From: Arthrobacter sp. MSA 4-2 | GTDB taxonomy: Bacteria > Actinomycetota > Actinomycetes > Actinomycetales > Micrococcaceae | DNA length: 64,000 nt | Assembly (NCBI RefSeq): GCF_016405885.1 | Contig: NZ_JAEKGC010000003.1 | Span: 269,640-333,639 of the forward strand | Direction: 5' to 3' | Part shown: positions 1 through 7,011 of the stretch, piece by piece | Position numbering within the stretch: the first letter of the stretch is position 1 | Layout: each line of letters begins with the position of its first letter | Notes under the pieces: generated by a model | The model's database searches: none | What the model was told of the DNA's origin: nothing | The model's input: the letters and a program-made list of their open reading frames with translations, nothing else | Made by a program: the position numbers and the translations under genes

Positions 1-766
1 CGTAGAGGGTGTGGAGGTTCTCGCCCCCGGCGATCGGCTGGCGGCCCTCGCGGACGATGCGGGCGTACCCGGCGAAATCGTCGGGAATTGTGGGTTCCTC
101 GATCCAGACCAGGTTGAAGTCGGCGAGCGCATGGGCGGCGCGGATGGACTCATCGACGCTCCACTTCATGTTCGCATCGACCATCAGGGGGAAGTCCTCT
201 CCGAGGTGCTCGCGCATCCGGGCCACCCGGGCGACGTCCTCGCGCAGCTGCGGGCGTCCGACCTTCATCTTGATCGCGCGGAAGCCGTGCTCCTGGTAGC
301 TGTCGGCCTGGGCGAGCAGGTCCTCGATCGGCAGCTGAAGGTCTATCCCGCCGGCATAGACGGGCACCTTGGGGTCGAAGCCGCCGAAGAGGCGCCACAG
401 GGGCTGCTGGGCTTTCTTGCCCTTGAGGTCCCACAGGGCGATGTCGATTGCGGAGATCGCCGAGGTCACGTGTCCCCCGCGGCCCGCGTAGTGGAGGGCC
501 CACCACATCTGCTGCCACAGCGATTCGATGCGGTCGGCGTCCTGGCCGTGCAGCAGGGGCGCGAGGTAACGATCGATCATCACGGCCACGGCCGCACCGC
601 CGTGGTTGACGGTGTAGGTGTAGCCCAGGCCGACGGCCCCGTCGCTGTCGGTCACCCGCACGGTGATGAGTTCAAAATCCAGCATCACTCCGTGCATGCT
701 GTCGGTCAGCGTCTGCTGCAGGGGGATCCGGTAAAGGTCCGTCTGCATTGTTTCGACTTTGGCCAT
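1..766 (-). CDS. Enolase-superfamily sugar-acid dehydratase (mandelate racemase group), 3' end cut by window
   Basis: The reverse strand encodes about 255 residues of a mandelate racemase/muconate lactonizing-type protein and runs off the window edge. The N-terminal capping domain is complete. The barrel shows the catalytic Lys pair in AIKMKVG, the metal ligands in VDANMKW and WIEEPTIPDD, and then GGENLHT; the terminal His/Asp part lies outside. Such enzymes abstract the alpha-proton of an acid sugar and usually dehydrate it. The substrate cannot be read from the sequence. The ATG has an AAAGGAG ribosome site at good spacing. It is divergent from a LacI regulator, with a palindromic operator between them, so control by that regulator is inferred. 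Confidence 0.9.
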   Translation of the reverse strand, partial: MAKVETMQTDLYRIPLQQTLTDSMHGVMLDFELITVRVTDSDGAVGLGYTYTVNHGGAAVAVMIDRYLAPLLHGQDADRIESLWQQMWWALHYAGRGGHVTSAISAIDIALWDLKGKKAQQPLWRLFGGFDPKVPVYAGGIDLQLPIEDLLAQADSYQEHGFRAIKMKVGRPQLREDVARVARMREHLGEDFPLMVDANMKWSVDESIRAAHALADFNLVWIEEPTIPDDFAGYARIVREGRQPIAGGENLHTLY

Positions 767-830
767 GGTCACTCCTTTGGACGTGGGTACCGAGGAGCCG
801 GCTCTACCCCGGAGGGCCGTCCGACGCCTA

Positions 831-844
831 GAAAACCGGTTTTC
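831..844. promoter_or_regulatory. Perfect palindromic operator in LacI/dehydratase divergent region
   Basis: GAAAACCGGTTTTC is a perfect 14-bp palindrome with a central CCGG. It lies 65 bp upstream of the dehydratase start and 100 bp upstream of the LacI gene. LacI-family operators are typically A/T-flanked palindromes with a central CG, so this is the natural binding site for the adjacent regulator (inference). Confidence 0.6.
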
Positions 845-943
845 CCCGGCGGCGTCCACCCTACGGCGATTCCCGGGTGAGGTCAACATCACATGTGCCG
901 CTGTGGCAGAATCAGACTGCCGCATGCTTCGAAGGGAGGTTCA

Positions 944-2014
944 GTGCGCGACGCCGACGCTCCGCTCCACCCGAAACAGCGGTCCCGCCTCATTGACGTG
1001 GCCAACCATGCCGGTGTCACAAAATCGGTCGTTTCCCGGGTCCTGAACAACGACCGCACCCTCTCCATCCGGGAGGAGACCCGCACGCGCATCCTCGACG
1101 CGGTGCGGGACCTCGGCTACCAGCCGCACACCGGCGCCCGTGCCCTGGCCGGCGCCAGTACCCGCGCCCTTGCCCTGCTCATCCCGGACCTCACCAACCC
1201 GGTCTACTCCCGCATCACCCGCGGCGCCGTCCAGCAGGCGCGGGTCCGCGGCTTCGCCATGCTGCTGGCGGAGGACTCGGCCGATTTCGGCGTAGACCGG
1301 CAGTTCGCCGACCTGGTGGCGAGCCACCGCGTGGACGGGCTCCTGATCGCTTCGGCGCGCCCCGACCACCCGCTGCTGGGCATGCTGCCCGACTCCCGGA
1401 TTCCGCACGTGTTCGTGAACCGCGTCGTCGCGGGCTCCGGGCGGAACATTTCGCTGCAGATCGAGGCGGCCAGCCAGGCCGCCCTGGATCACCTGCTCGC
1501 GCTGGGGCACCGGCGGATCGGCCACGTCTCGGGCCCGGAGCAGCTCGCGCCGACCGTCAGCAGACGGGCCGGGCTGCTCGGCGCCGCGGTGGCGGCAGGC
1601 ATCCCGGAACCCTCGATTGAGTCTGGCGAGTTCAACGAGCAGGGCGGCTATGCCGCGGCCACCCGGCTGCTGGCGGACCACCCCGACCTGACCGCGATCT
1701 ATGCGAGCACCCTGAACCAGGCGATCGGCGTCCTCTCGGCCGTCCATGCCGCCGGGCTGCGCATTCCCGAGGACATCTCCGTCATCTCCTATGACGACCT
1801 CCCCCTCGCCGGGTTCCTCCACCCTCCCCTGACGGCCATCGCCATGCCGCTGATGGAGCTGGGGCAGGCCGCCGTCGACGCGCTCTGCGCCCAGCTCGAA
1901 GGGGCACCCCCCGAGGATGTGCTGGTGCCGGGCGCCCCCGAGGTGGTGGTGCGCGGGTCCACCGGGCCGCCGCGTTCGGGACCGCCCGCCGGCGCCGCAA
2001 AAGTGCCGTCTTAA
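944..2014 (+). CDS. LacI-family transcriptional regulator
   Basis: The 356-residue protein has an N-terminal LacI helix-turn-helix (RLIDVANHAGVTKSVVSRVL) and hinge, then a periplasmic-binding-type sugar sensor. Typical family stretches include ALLIPDLTNPVYSRI, DGLLIAS and ISVISYDDLPLAGFLHPPLT. The GTG start is chosen because GGGAGG lies five bases upstream; an upstream in-frame ATG would add 17 residues without homology to the family. It is divergent from the enolase-superfamily dehydratase, so it probably represses that sugar-acid pathway and itself through the intervening palindrome. The effector is unknown. Confidence 0.93.
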   Translation: MRDADAPLHPKQRSRLIDVANHAGVTKSVVSRVLNNDRTLSIREETRTRILDAVRDLGYQPHTGARALAGASTRALALLIPDLTNPVYSRITRGAVQQARVRGFAMLLAEDSADFGVDRQFADLVASHRVDGLLIASARPDHPLLGMLPDSRIPHVFVNRVVAGSGRNISLQIEAASQAALDHLLALGHRRIGHVSGPEQLAPTVSRRAGLLGAAVAAGIPEPSIESGEFNEQGGYAAATRLLADHPDLTAIYASTLNQAIGVLSAVHAAGLRIPEDISVISYDDLPLAGFLHPPLTAIAMPLMELGQAAVDALCAQLEGAPPEDVLVPGAPEVVVRGSTGPPRSGPPAGAAKVPS

Positions 2015-2095
2015 AGCGGATCCCTCCTTCGGCTGCGGCTGTTCGGCGGCCCCCAGGCGCTAGTCTTAGCGCACCGGACCGAAGGGACCCGAACC

Positions 2096-2668
2096 ATGAC
2101 GAAAACGATCTACAGAGCCGCCTCCTCCCTCAACGGATTCCTCGCCGACGGGGAGGGTTCGATGGACTGGCTCTTCGCCGTGGATCAGCCCGAGCCCTAC
2201 CACCAGGGGCACTTCCTGGACGGCATCACGGTGCTGGTCCAGGGGTCGAAGACCTATGAGTGGATGCTCGAGGCCGAGGGCGTCCTCGAGCGCCCCGGAC
2301 GGTGGCGGGAGTTCTACGGGAACCGCCCCGCATTCGTCTTCACCAACCGGGACCTTCCCCGGCCGGACGGCGCCGATGTGCGGTTCGTCTGCGGCGAACC
2401 CGGCGCCGTCTACCCGCAGCTCCTCGAGGCCGCGGGGGACAAGGACATCTGGCTGATGGGCGGCGGCGACCTCGCCGGCCAGTTCTTCGACGCCAACCTG
2501 CTCGACGAGGTGCAGGTCGCGATCGCCCCGGTCACCCTCGACGCCGGGGCGCCGCTGCTGCCACGCTTCATCCAGTCGGACCGGCTCAGCCTGCGCAGCG
2601 CGGAGCAGCTCGCCCAGTTCGCCCACCTGACCTACGAAGTCACCCGCTGGCAGCCCAATCCCGCCTAG
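2096..2668 (+). CDS. RibD C-terminal / dihydrofolate-reductase-like family protein
   Basis: A 190-residue single-domain protein of the RibD_C/DHFR-like fold common in actinobacteria. It begins with TKTIYRAASSLNGFLAD and contains the nucleotide-binding-like segments VLVQGSKTYEW, FVFTNRDLP and IWLMGGGDLAGQFFDANLLDE. Members are NADPH-dependent reductases of uncertain substrate and usually stand alone; true FolA or RibD activity is not implied. GAAGGGA precedes the ATG. The gene stands alone between the LacI gene and a riboswitch-controlled glycosidase. Confidence 0.85.
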   Translation: MTKTIYRAASSLNGFLADGEGSMDWLFAVDQPEPYHQGHFLDGITVLVQGSKTYEWMLEAEGVLERPGRWREFYGNRPAFVFTNRDLPRPDGADVRFVCGEPGAVYPQLLEAAGDKDIWLMGGGDLAGQFFDANLLDEVQVAIAPVTLDAGAPLLPRFIQSDRLSLRSAEQLAQFAHLTYEVTRWQPNPA

Positions 2669-2807
2669 GCACCCACCCAGGGCCGGAGGCCGCGCTTTTC
2701 CTGCGCCTTTCCTGCGGATAATCCTCTGGTGCCGCACCCTGGGCAGATCGAGAATGGAGGGGAGGGCGGCAGCGAACCTGCCCTCCAGCGGCGGCTGCGG
2801 CCCCGCT

Positions 2808-2881
2808 TTCGACAAGGGCAAAACCGGTGCGAGCCGGTGACGCAAAGCCACGGGGCCTTCACGGTCAGCCGGGCTTCCGAA
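2808..2881 (+). promoter_or_regulatory. Cyclic di-GMP-I (GEMM) riboswitch
   Basis: The leader carries the conserved GEMM-I landmarks in order: AGGGCAAA; a hairpin ACCGGT with loop GCGA (a GNRA tetraloop) closed by GCCGGT; then GACGCAAAGCCAC; and a second arm ending in CAGCCGGG. Outer bases TTCG and CGAA can close the basal helix. The 3' end lies a few bases before the AAAGG ribosome site of the downstream glycosidase, which suggests translational control. The family identity follows from the conserved core; the direction of control is inferred. Confidence 0.88.
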
Positions 2882-2896
2882 CAGCAAAGGTCTCCC

Positions 2897-4183
2897 ATGC
2901 ACGACGCCTCCCCGGGCACCGTCCTGCCCACCCCCCGCCGGTTCGCGGCGCGCCTGCTGCGCACCGCGCTCACCCTGTGCCTTGCCGCCGTCGTTGCGGC
3001 GCTCGGCCCCGGGTCCCTCCAGCCGGTGCACGCCGCCACGGCGTCCATCTCCCTCAGCGCCTCCAGCGGACCCGCCGGGACCTTGGTCACCGTCTCCGGA
3101 ACGGGGTTCCCCAGGAAATCGAAGGGCACCCTCACCGCCGGTACGGCCTCCGTGCCCATCACCGCCAACGCGTCCGGATCCTTCACCGCAGGCATTGTCA
3201 TCCCCGACGCCGGCAGCCCGGTGCTCATCGAGGCGCGGGCAGGCTCGGGCCACGCCTCGGCGCCCTTCACCCTGACCTACGCCCCGCCCGCCGGCCCCGC
3301 CCCCGTGCCAGGGATCCGCACGGCGCCGCTGCGCTTCGGCGCAGGCACCCCCGGCGGTCCGATGGCCGCCGGTGAGCTCGACGAGGTGGCCGTGCTCGCC
3401 GGTGAGGCGCCGTCGGTCGTCCTGTCATACAAGGACTTCGCCCAGGCCCCGCCGCTCGCCGAGCTCGACGCAGTCCGGTCCCGCGGCGCCGTGACCCTGC
3501 TGACCTGGGAACCCTGGCTCTGGGGCGGCGGCACCGCCCAGCCCGCCTACTCCCTGGACCGCATCGCCGCCGGGGACTTCGACCCCTACCTGCGCCAGTG
3601 GGGCTCCGCCCTGGCCCAGTGGGGCCACCCGGTGATGCTGCGCTTCGGCCACGAGATGAACGGCAACTGGTACCCGTGGGCGGAAGGGGTCAACGGCAAT
3701 GAGGCCGGCGACTACGCGGCGGCGTGGCGCCATGTGCACGACGTCGTGGCCTCCACGGGCGCCTCCAATATCTCCTGGGTATGGAATCCGAACGTCCCGT
3801 ACTGGGGGTCGACACCCCTGGACCAGCTCTACCCGGGAGCCCAGTACGTCGACGCCGTCGCGCTCGACGGCTACAACTGGGGCGCCTCCGCCCCGTGGAG
3901 TACCTGGGTGGAGCCCGAGGCCCTGTTCGGAGAAGGACTTGCGGAGCTGCGCCGGCTCGCCCCGGTGAAGCAGATCCTGATCGCCGAGACCGCGTCGGCG
4001 GAGGCGGGCGGCTCGAAGTCCACCTGGAACTCGTCCCTGGTGCGCTACCTCGCGGCCCAGCCCGACGTCACGGCCCTGGTCTGGTTCCACTTCGCCAAGG
4101 AAACCGACTGGCGGATCAACAGCAGCGCCGGCTCCGCGGCGGCGCTGGCACAGGCGCTCGCGGCCCGGCCGCCCGCCGGCTGA
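2897..4183 (+). CDS. Secreted GH26-type glycoside hydrolase with N-terminal Ig-like domain
   Basis: The 428-residue protein starts with a signal peptide (RR-containing n-region, hydrophobic core ALTLCLAAVVAALG, cleavage after VHA). An Ig/IPT-like module follows (about residues 50-130, with GPAGTLVTVSGTGFP), then a (beta/alpha)8 domain related to GH26 beta-mannanases. The acid/base Glu lies in RFGHEMNGNWYPW (about 251) and the nucleophile Glu in ILIAETAS (about 362). It would hydrolyse an extracellular beta-glycan, mannan or a related exopolysaccharide. The ATG directly follows the c-di-GMP riboswitch, so the upstream part of the open frame is untranslated leader. Control by c-di-GMP suggests a biofilm-matrix or motility link. 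Confidence 0.88.
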   Translation: MHDASPGTVLPTPRRFAARLLRTALTLCLAAVVAALGPGSLQPVHAATASISLSASSGPAGTLVTVSGTGFPRKSKGTLTAGTASVPITANASGSFTAGIVIPDAGSPVLIEARAGSGHASAPFTLTYAPPAGPAPVPGIRTAPLRFGAGTPGGPMAAGELDEVAVLAGEAPSVVLSYKDFAQAPPLAELDAVRSRGAVTLLTWEPWLWGGGTAQPAYSLDRIAAGDFDPYLRQWGSALAQWGHPVMLRFGHEMNGNWYPWAEGVNGNEAGDYAAAWRHVHDVVASTGASNISWVWNPNVPYWGSTPLDQLYPGAQYVDAVALDGYNWGASAPWSTWVEPEALFGEGLAELRRLAPVKQILIAETASAEAGGSKSTWNSSLVRYLAAQPDVTALVWFHFAKETDWRINSSAGSAAALAQALAARPPAG

Positions 4184-4231
4184 GCCGTCCCGGAGCGGAC
4201 CCATCGTCCGCTCCGGGCGGTCGACCGACGG

Positions 4232-4261
4232 CCCCGGTTCCGAAAATCCCGGAATCCGGGG
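4232..4261. terminator. Bidirectional hairpin between convergent genes
   Basis: CCCCGG and TTCCG pair with CGGAA and CCGGGG around an A-rich loop (AAAATC) with one bulged T. It lies exactly between the GH26 gene and the convergent response-regulator gene. There is no T-tract, so termination is inferred from the position and stem only. Confidence 0.5.
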
Positions 4262-4265
4262 ACTT

Positions 4266-5024
4266 CTAGTTCTGGACCCGCTCCGGGGCCAGCCGGTAGC
4301 CCACGCCCCGGACGGTCACCAGCCAGGCGGGCTGGCGGGGGTCCTCCCGGAGTTTCTTTCGAAGATTCCCGATATGCACTTCGACAGCCCGTTCGTCCAC
4401 ATCGCTAACGTAGGCCGCATCCCGGTACTGCTCGCCGCGTACCACCCGGACTAAATCGGCTTTAGTGCGGACCGAGCCGCCGCTGCGCATAAGGTCGTGA
4501 AGTAAATCGAACTCGCTCCGCGTTAAACTGATTTCGGCATCGAACAGTTTGGCCGTGCGGGTTTCCTGGTGGAGCACGAGGCCGTTGTGGCGCAGCACCG
4601 GCTGCTGCGGAGCCGTCCCCGCCTCGGGGGATGCGCCGGCCGGCCCTCCGGCCTCCCGCGGACGCCGGAGCATGGCAGCGACCCGGGCCCTCAGCTCGCG
4701 GGGCCGGAATGGCTTGGTGAGGAAATCGTCGGCGCCGGACTGGAGGGCCATGAGGGTGTCCAGTTCATCGGCGCGGGCGGTCAGCATAATGACGTAGCAG
4801 TCACTGAACGCCCGGATGCGGCGGAGCACCTCAAAACCGTCGATATCGGGCAGGCCGACGTCGAGGGTCACCACCGTGGGGCTGTTGCCGCGCACCGCGA
4901 GGACCCCCTCACGCCCCGTCGCCCCTGAGTGAACCTCGAACCCCGACTGCTGAAGGACAGCGCTCAAGAGATTGCGCACATCTTCGTCGTCTTCAATAAC
5001 GACGGCAGTCCCCTGCTCACCCAT
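4266..5024 (-). CDS. OmpR-family response regulator
   Basis: The 252-residue protein has a receiver domain with the acidic pair in IEDDEDV, phosphoacceptor Asp55 in TLDVGLPDIDG, the Thr switch in MLTARAD and Lys104 in FLTKPF. A linker and a C-terminal winged-helix domain follow (SLTRSEFDLLHDLM, EVHIGNLRKKL, VRGVGYRL). It binds DNA as a phosphorylated dimer. The gene is divergent from a membrane histidine kinase across 181 bp, the most likely cognate sensor. Divergent rather than operonic kinase/regulator order is less usual. The target genes and signal are unknown. Confidence 0.93.
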   Translation of the reverse strand: MGEQGTAVVIEDDEDVRNLLSAVLQQSGFEVHSGATGREGVLAVRGNSPTVVTLDVGLPDIDGFEVLRRIRAFSDCYVIMLTARADELDTLMALQSGADDFLTKPFRPRELRARVAAMLRRPREAGGPAGASPEAGTAPQQPVLRHNGLVLHQETRTAKLFDAEISLTRSEFDLLHDLMRSGGSVRTKADLVRVVRGEQYRDAAYVSDVDERAVEVHIGNLRKKLREDPRQPAWLVTVRGVGYRLAPERVQN

Positions 5025-5205
5025 ATTTTTCCCTTACGCCGGAGGTCGGGAGGTGTGAAACGTATTCACTCTCGCGCACCTTGAGACCCGTGATTGTTTT
5101 ACAGGCTACAAGGGAAGTTCGTGTTAAGTAAGTTACGCAAGATTGCCGCAGTTTCTTTACCGAATTTCTGCACCTTATTGCCCGTACGGGGGCAATAATA
5201 GAGAA

Positions 5206-6936
5206 ATGTCCTCTCTTCATACGGAACCCGCGCCTCCAGCCTTTCTGTATGAGCCTCCGCCCGTCGAGTCGACCCCGACCACAAAGACAAACCTCTACTT
5301 CCGGCGGCTCGGTCCGCGGGTCCGGATCGGCCTGTGCCAGCTGCCCCTGACGGTCATCATCGTCGGCATCGTGCTGGCCGCGCCCAGCGTCTGGCCCGGG
5401 CTGCTCAGCCTTCCCTGGTTCCAGCTCGGACTCGCCGTCCACGCGGCACTGTTCCTGGCCTGCTGGCTGATCCCCTGGGAGCGCCTTCCCCAGGCCGCTC
5501 CCCTGATCATCCCTATCGGTGACATTCTGGCGATCGCCGTGACCCGCAACAGCGGGCTGGAAATCCTTCCCGGCCTCGGTGCGCTCGCCGTTTTCCCGGT
5601 CATCTGGCTGGCCGCCTCGGGCATCCTCGGCTGGCTGGCGGTGCTCATGAGCTTCGTCGGGCCCCTGCTGATCGTGGGGTTTCCGCTGCTGGCCAAGCTC
5701 CCGGACGTCACCGCGGCCGAGCTGAGCGGCACGGTCTTCCTCCCCGTGACACTGCTCTCGGTCGCGCTCGCGGTCCGCTTCGCGACAGCCAATGTGGCCC
5801 TGCAGCAGCGCCAGCTGATGAAGAAGGATGCCATCCTGCGCGAGCTGCTCAACTCGAGCAAGGAGCGCGAGCGGCTCCTGCACACGGTGCTGGACACCAT
5901 CGACGTCGGCGTCGTGGCGGTCAATGCGGAGGGGGAGACGATCCTCACCAACCACCAGCAGAACCTCCTCCACCGCCTCGCCCTGCCCTCCGGAAGCTCC
6001 GGCGCCGACGAGTCGGCGCTCGCACTGTTCGGCCAGGACCAGCGGACGGTCCTGCCGGAGGCCAAGCGCCCGGTGCGCCGGGCGGTCGACGGCGAGTCCT
6101 TCGCGGACTACCTGATCTGGATCGGGCAGGGCAGCGACCAGCGGGCCCTCTCCACGGCGGCGCGGGCCATGAAGAGCGACTCCGGCGACTTCAGCGGCGC
6201 CGTCATCGCCTCGAGCGATGTCACCGGCCTGGTCGAGGCGATCGCCGCGAAGGACGACCTGATCGCCAACGTCTCCCACGAGCTGCGGACGCCGCTGACC
6301 TCGATCCTCGGCAACCTCGAACTGGCGCAGGACTCCGGCGAAGAGGTGCCGCCGCGCACCGCTTACTACCTGGACATCGCCCACAGCAATGCCGAGCGCC
6401 TGCTCGAGATCGTCTCGGACCTGCTGCTGTCGGCCTCCGCCGCGCTGAGCGTCCACCCCCGCCGCACCGACATCGCGGGCCTTGTGGATTCCAGCGTCGG
6501 CTCGCTGAGCGCCCAGGCCCGCGCCGGGGGAATCACCATCCGGGTGGATGTGCCCTCCCCGCTGTGGGCGCACACCGACCCGCAGCGGATCTCCCAGGCG
6601 ATCGACAACCTCCTGTCAAACGCGATCAAGTACTCCCCGGAGGGCGGCACGGTCACCATCACGGCCCGGCCCGACGGCGACGAGGTGGTCCTGTCGGTCG
6701 AGGACACCGGCTCCGGAATGACCCCGGCGGACGCCGCGAGGGTCTTCGACAAGTTCTTCCGCTCCCGCTCGGCCCGGGAATCAGGGGTTCCCGGCACGGG
6801 CCTCGGGCTCTCCATCACCAAGGCCATCGTCGAGGGCCACGGCGGAACGATCTCCTGCAGCAGTGAAATCAGCCGGGGCACCCGCTTCACCGTCACCCTT
6901 CCGGATCACCCGGCACCGGCCGACCTTCCGGCCTAG
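5206..6936 (+). CDS. Membrane sensor histidine kinase
   Basis: The 576-residue protein has a Pro-rich cytoplasmic N-terminus and about six membrane helices (roughly residues 40-190, little extracellular sequence). A coiled linker (LQQRQLMKKDAILREL) leads to a PAS-like region (TIDVGVVAVNAEGETILTN). HisKA follows with the phospho-His in ANVSHELRTPLTS (about 358), then the HATPase N-box DNLLSNAIKYSPEGG and G-boxes DTGSGM and GTGLGLS. The signal is probably sensed within or near the membrane. The chosen ATG removes 21 unconserved residues of the longer frame; its ribosome site is weak. Partner: the divergent OmpR-type regulator. Confidence 0.92.
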   Translation: MSSLHTEPAPPAFLYEPPPVESTPTTKTNLYFRRLGPRVRIGLCQLPLTVIIVGIVLAAPSVWPGLLSLPWFQLGLAVHAALFLACWLIPWERLPQAAPLIIPIGDILAIAVTRNSGLEILPGLGALAVFPVIWLAASGILGWLAVLMSFVGPLLIVGFPLLAKLPDVTAAELSGTVFLPVTLLSVALAVRFATANVALQQRQLMKKDAILRELLNSSKERERLLHTVLDTIDVGVVAVNAEGETILTNHQQNLLHRLALPSGSSGADESALALFGQDQRTVLPEAKRPVRRAVDGESFADYLIWIGQGSDQRALSTAARAMKSDSGDFSGAVIASSDVTGLVEAIAAKDDLIANVSHELRTPLTSILGNLELAQDSGEEVPPRTAYYLDIAHSNAERLLEIVSDLLLSASAALSVHPRRTDIAGLVDSSVGSLSAQARAGGITIRVDVPSPLWAHTDPQRISQAIDNLLSNAIKYSPEGGTVTITARPDGDEVVLSVEDTGSGMTPADAARVFDKFFRSRSARESGVPGTGLGLSITKAIVEGHGGTISCSSEISRGTRFTVTLPDHPAPADLPA

Positions 6937-6974
6937 CGGGACTCCCGCCGGAGCCCTCCGGCGCTCCCGGGTGA

Positions 6975-7005
6975 TTGACGCCGGTTCCCGGTTTTGCAGT
7001 AGAAA
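6975..7005 (+). promoter_or_regulatory. Promoter of alpha-galactosidase, leaderless-type
   Basis: TTGACG is followed, after 19 bases, by TAGAAA, and the ATG lies six bases further on, so the transcript probably starts at or next to the initiation codon. GCGCTCCC just upstream of the -35 resembles half of the operators at the neighbouring GH42 gene. Pattern match only. Confidence 0.45.
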
Positions 7006-7011
7006 TGAGGG

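Noticed and set aside
2066..3253. Long reverse-strand open frame opposite the DHFR-like and GH26 genes
   Set aside because: Composition is Gly/Arg-rich shadow coding in a high-GC region; it has no ribosome site or recognisable domain and overlaps two real genes and the riboswitch.
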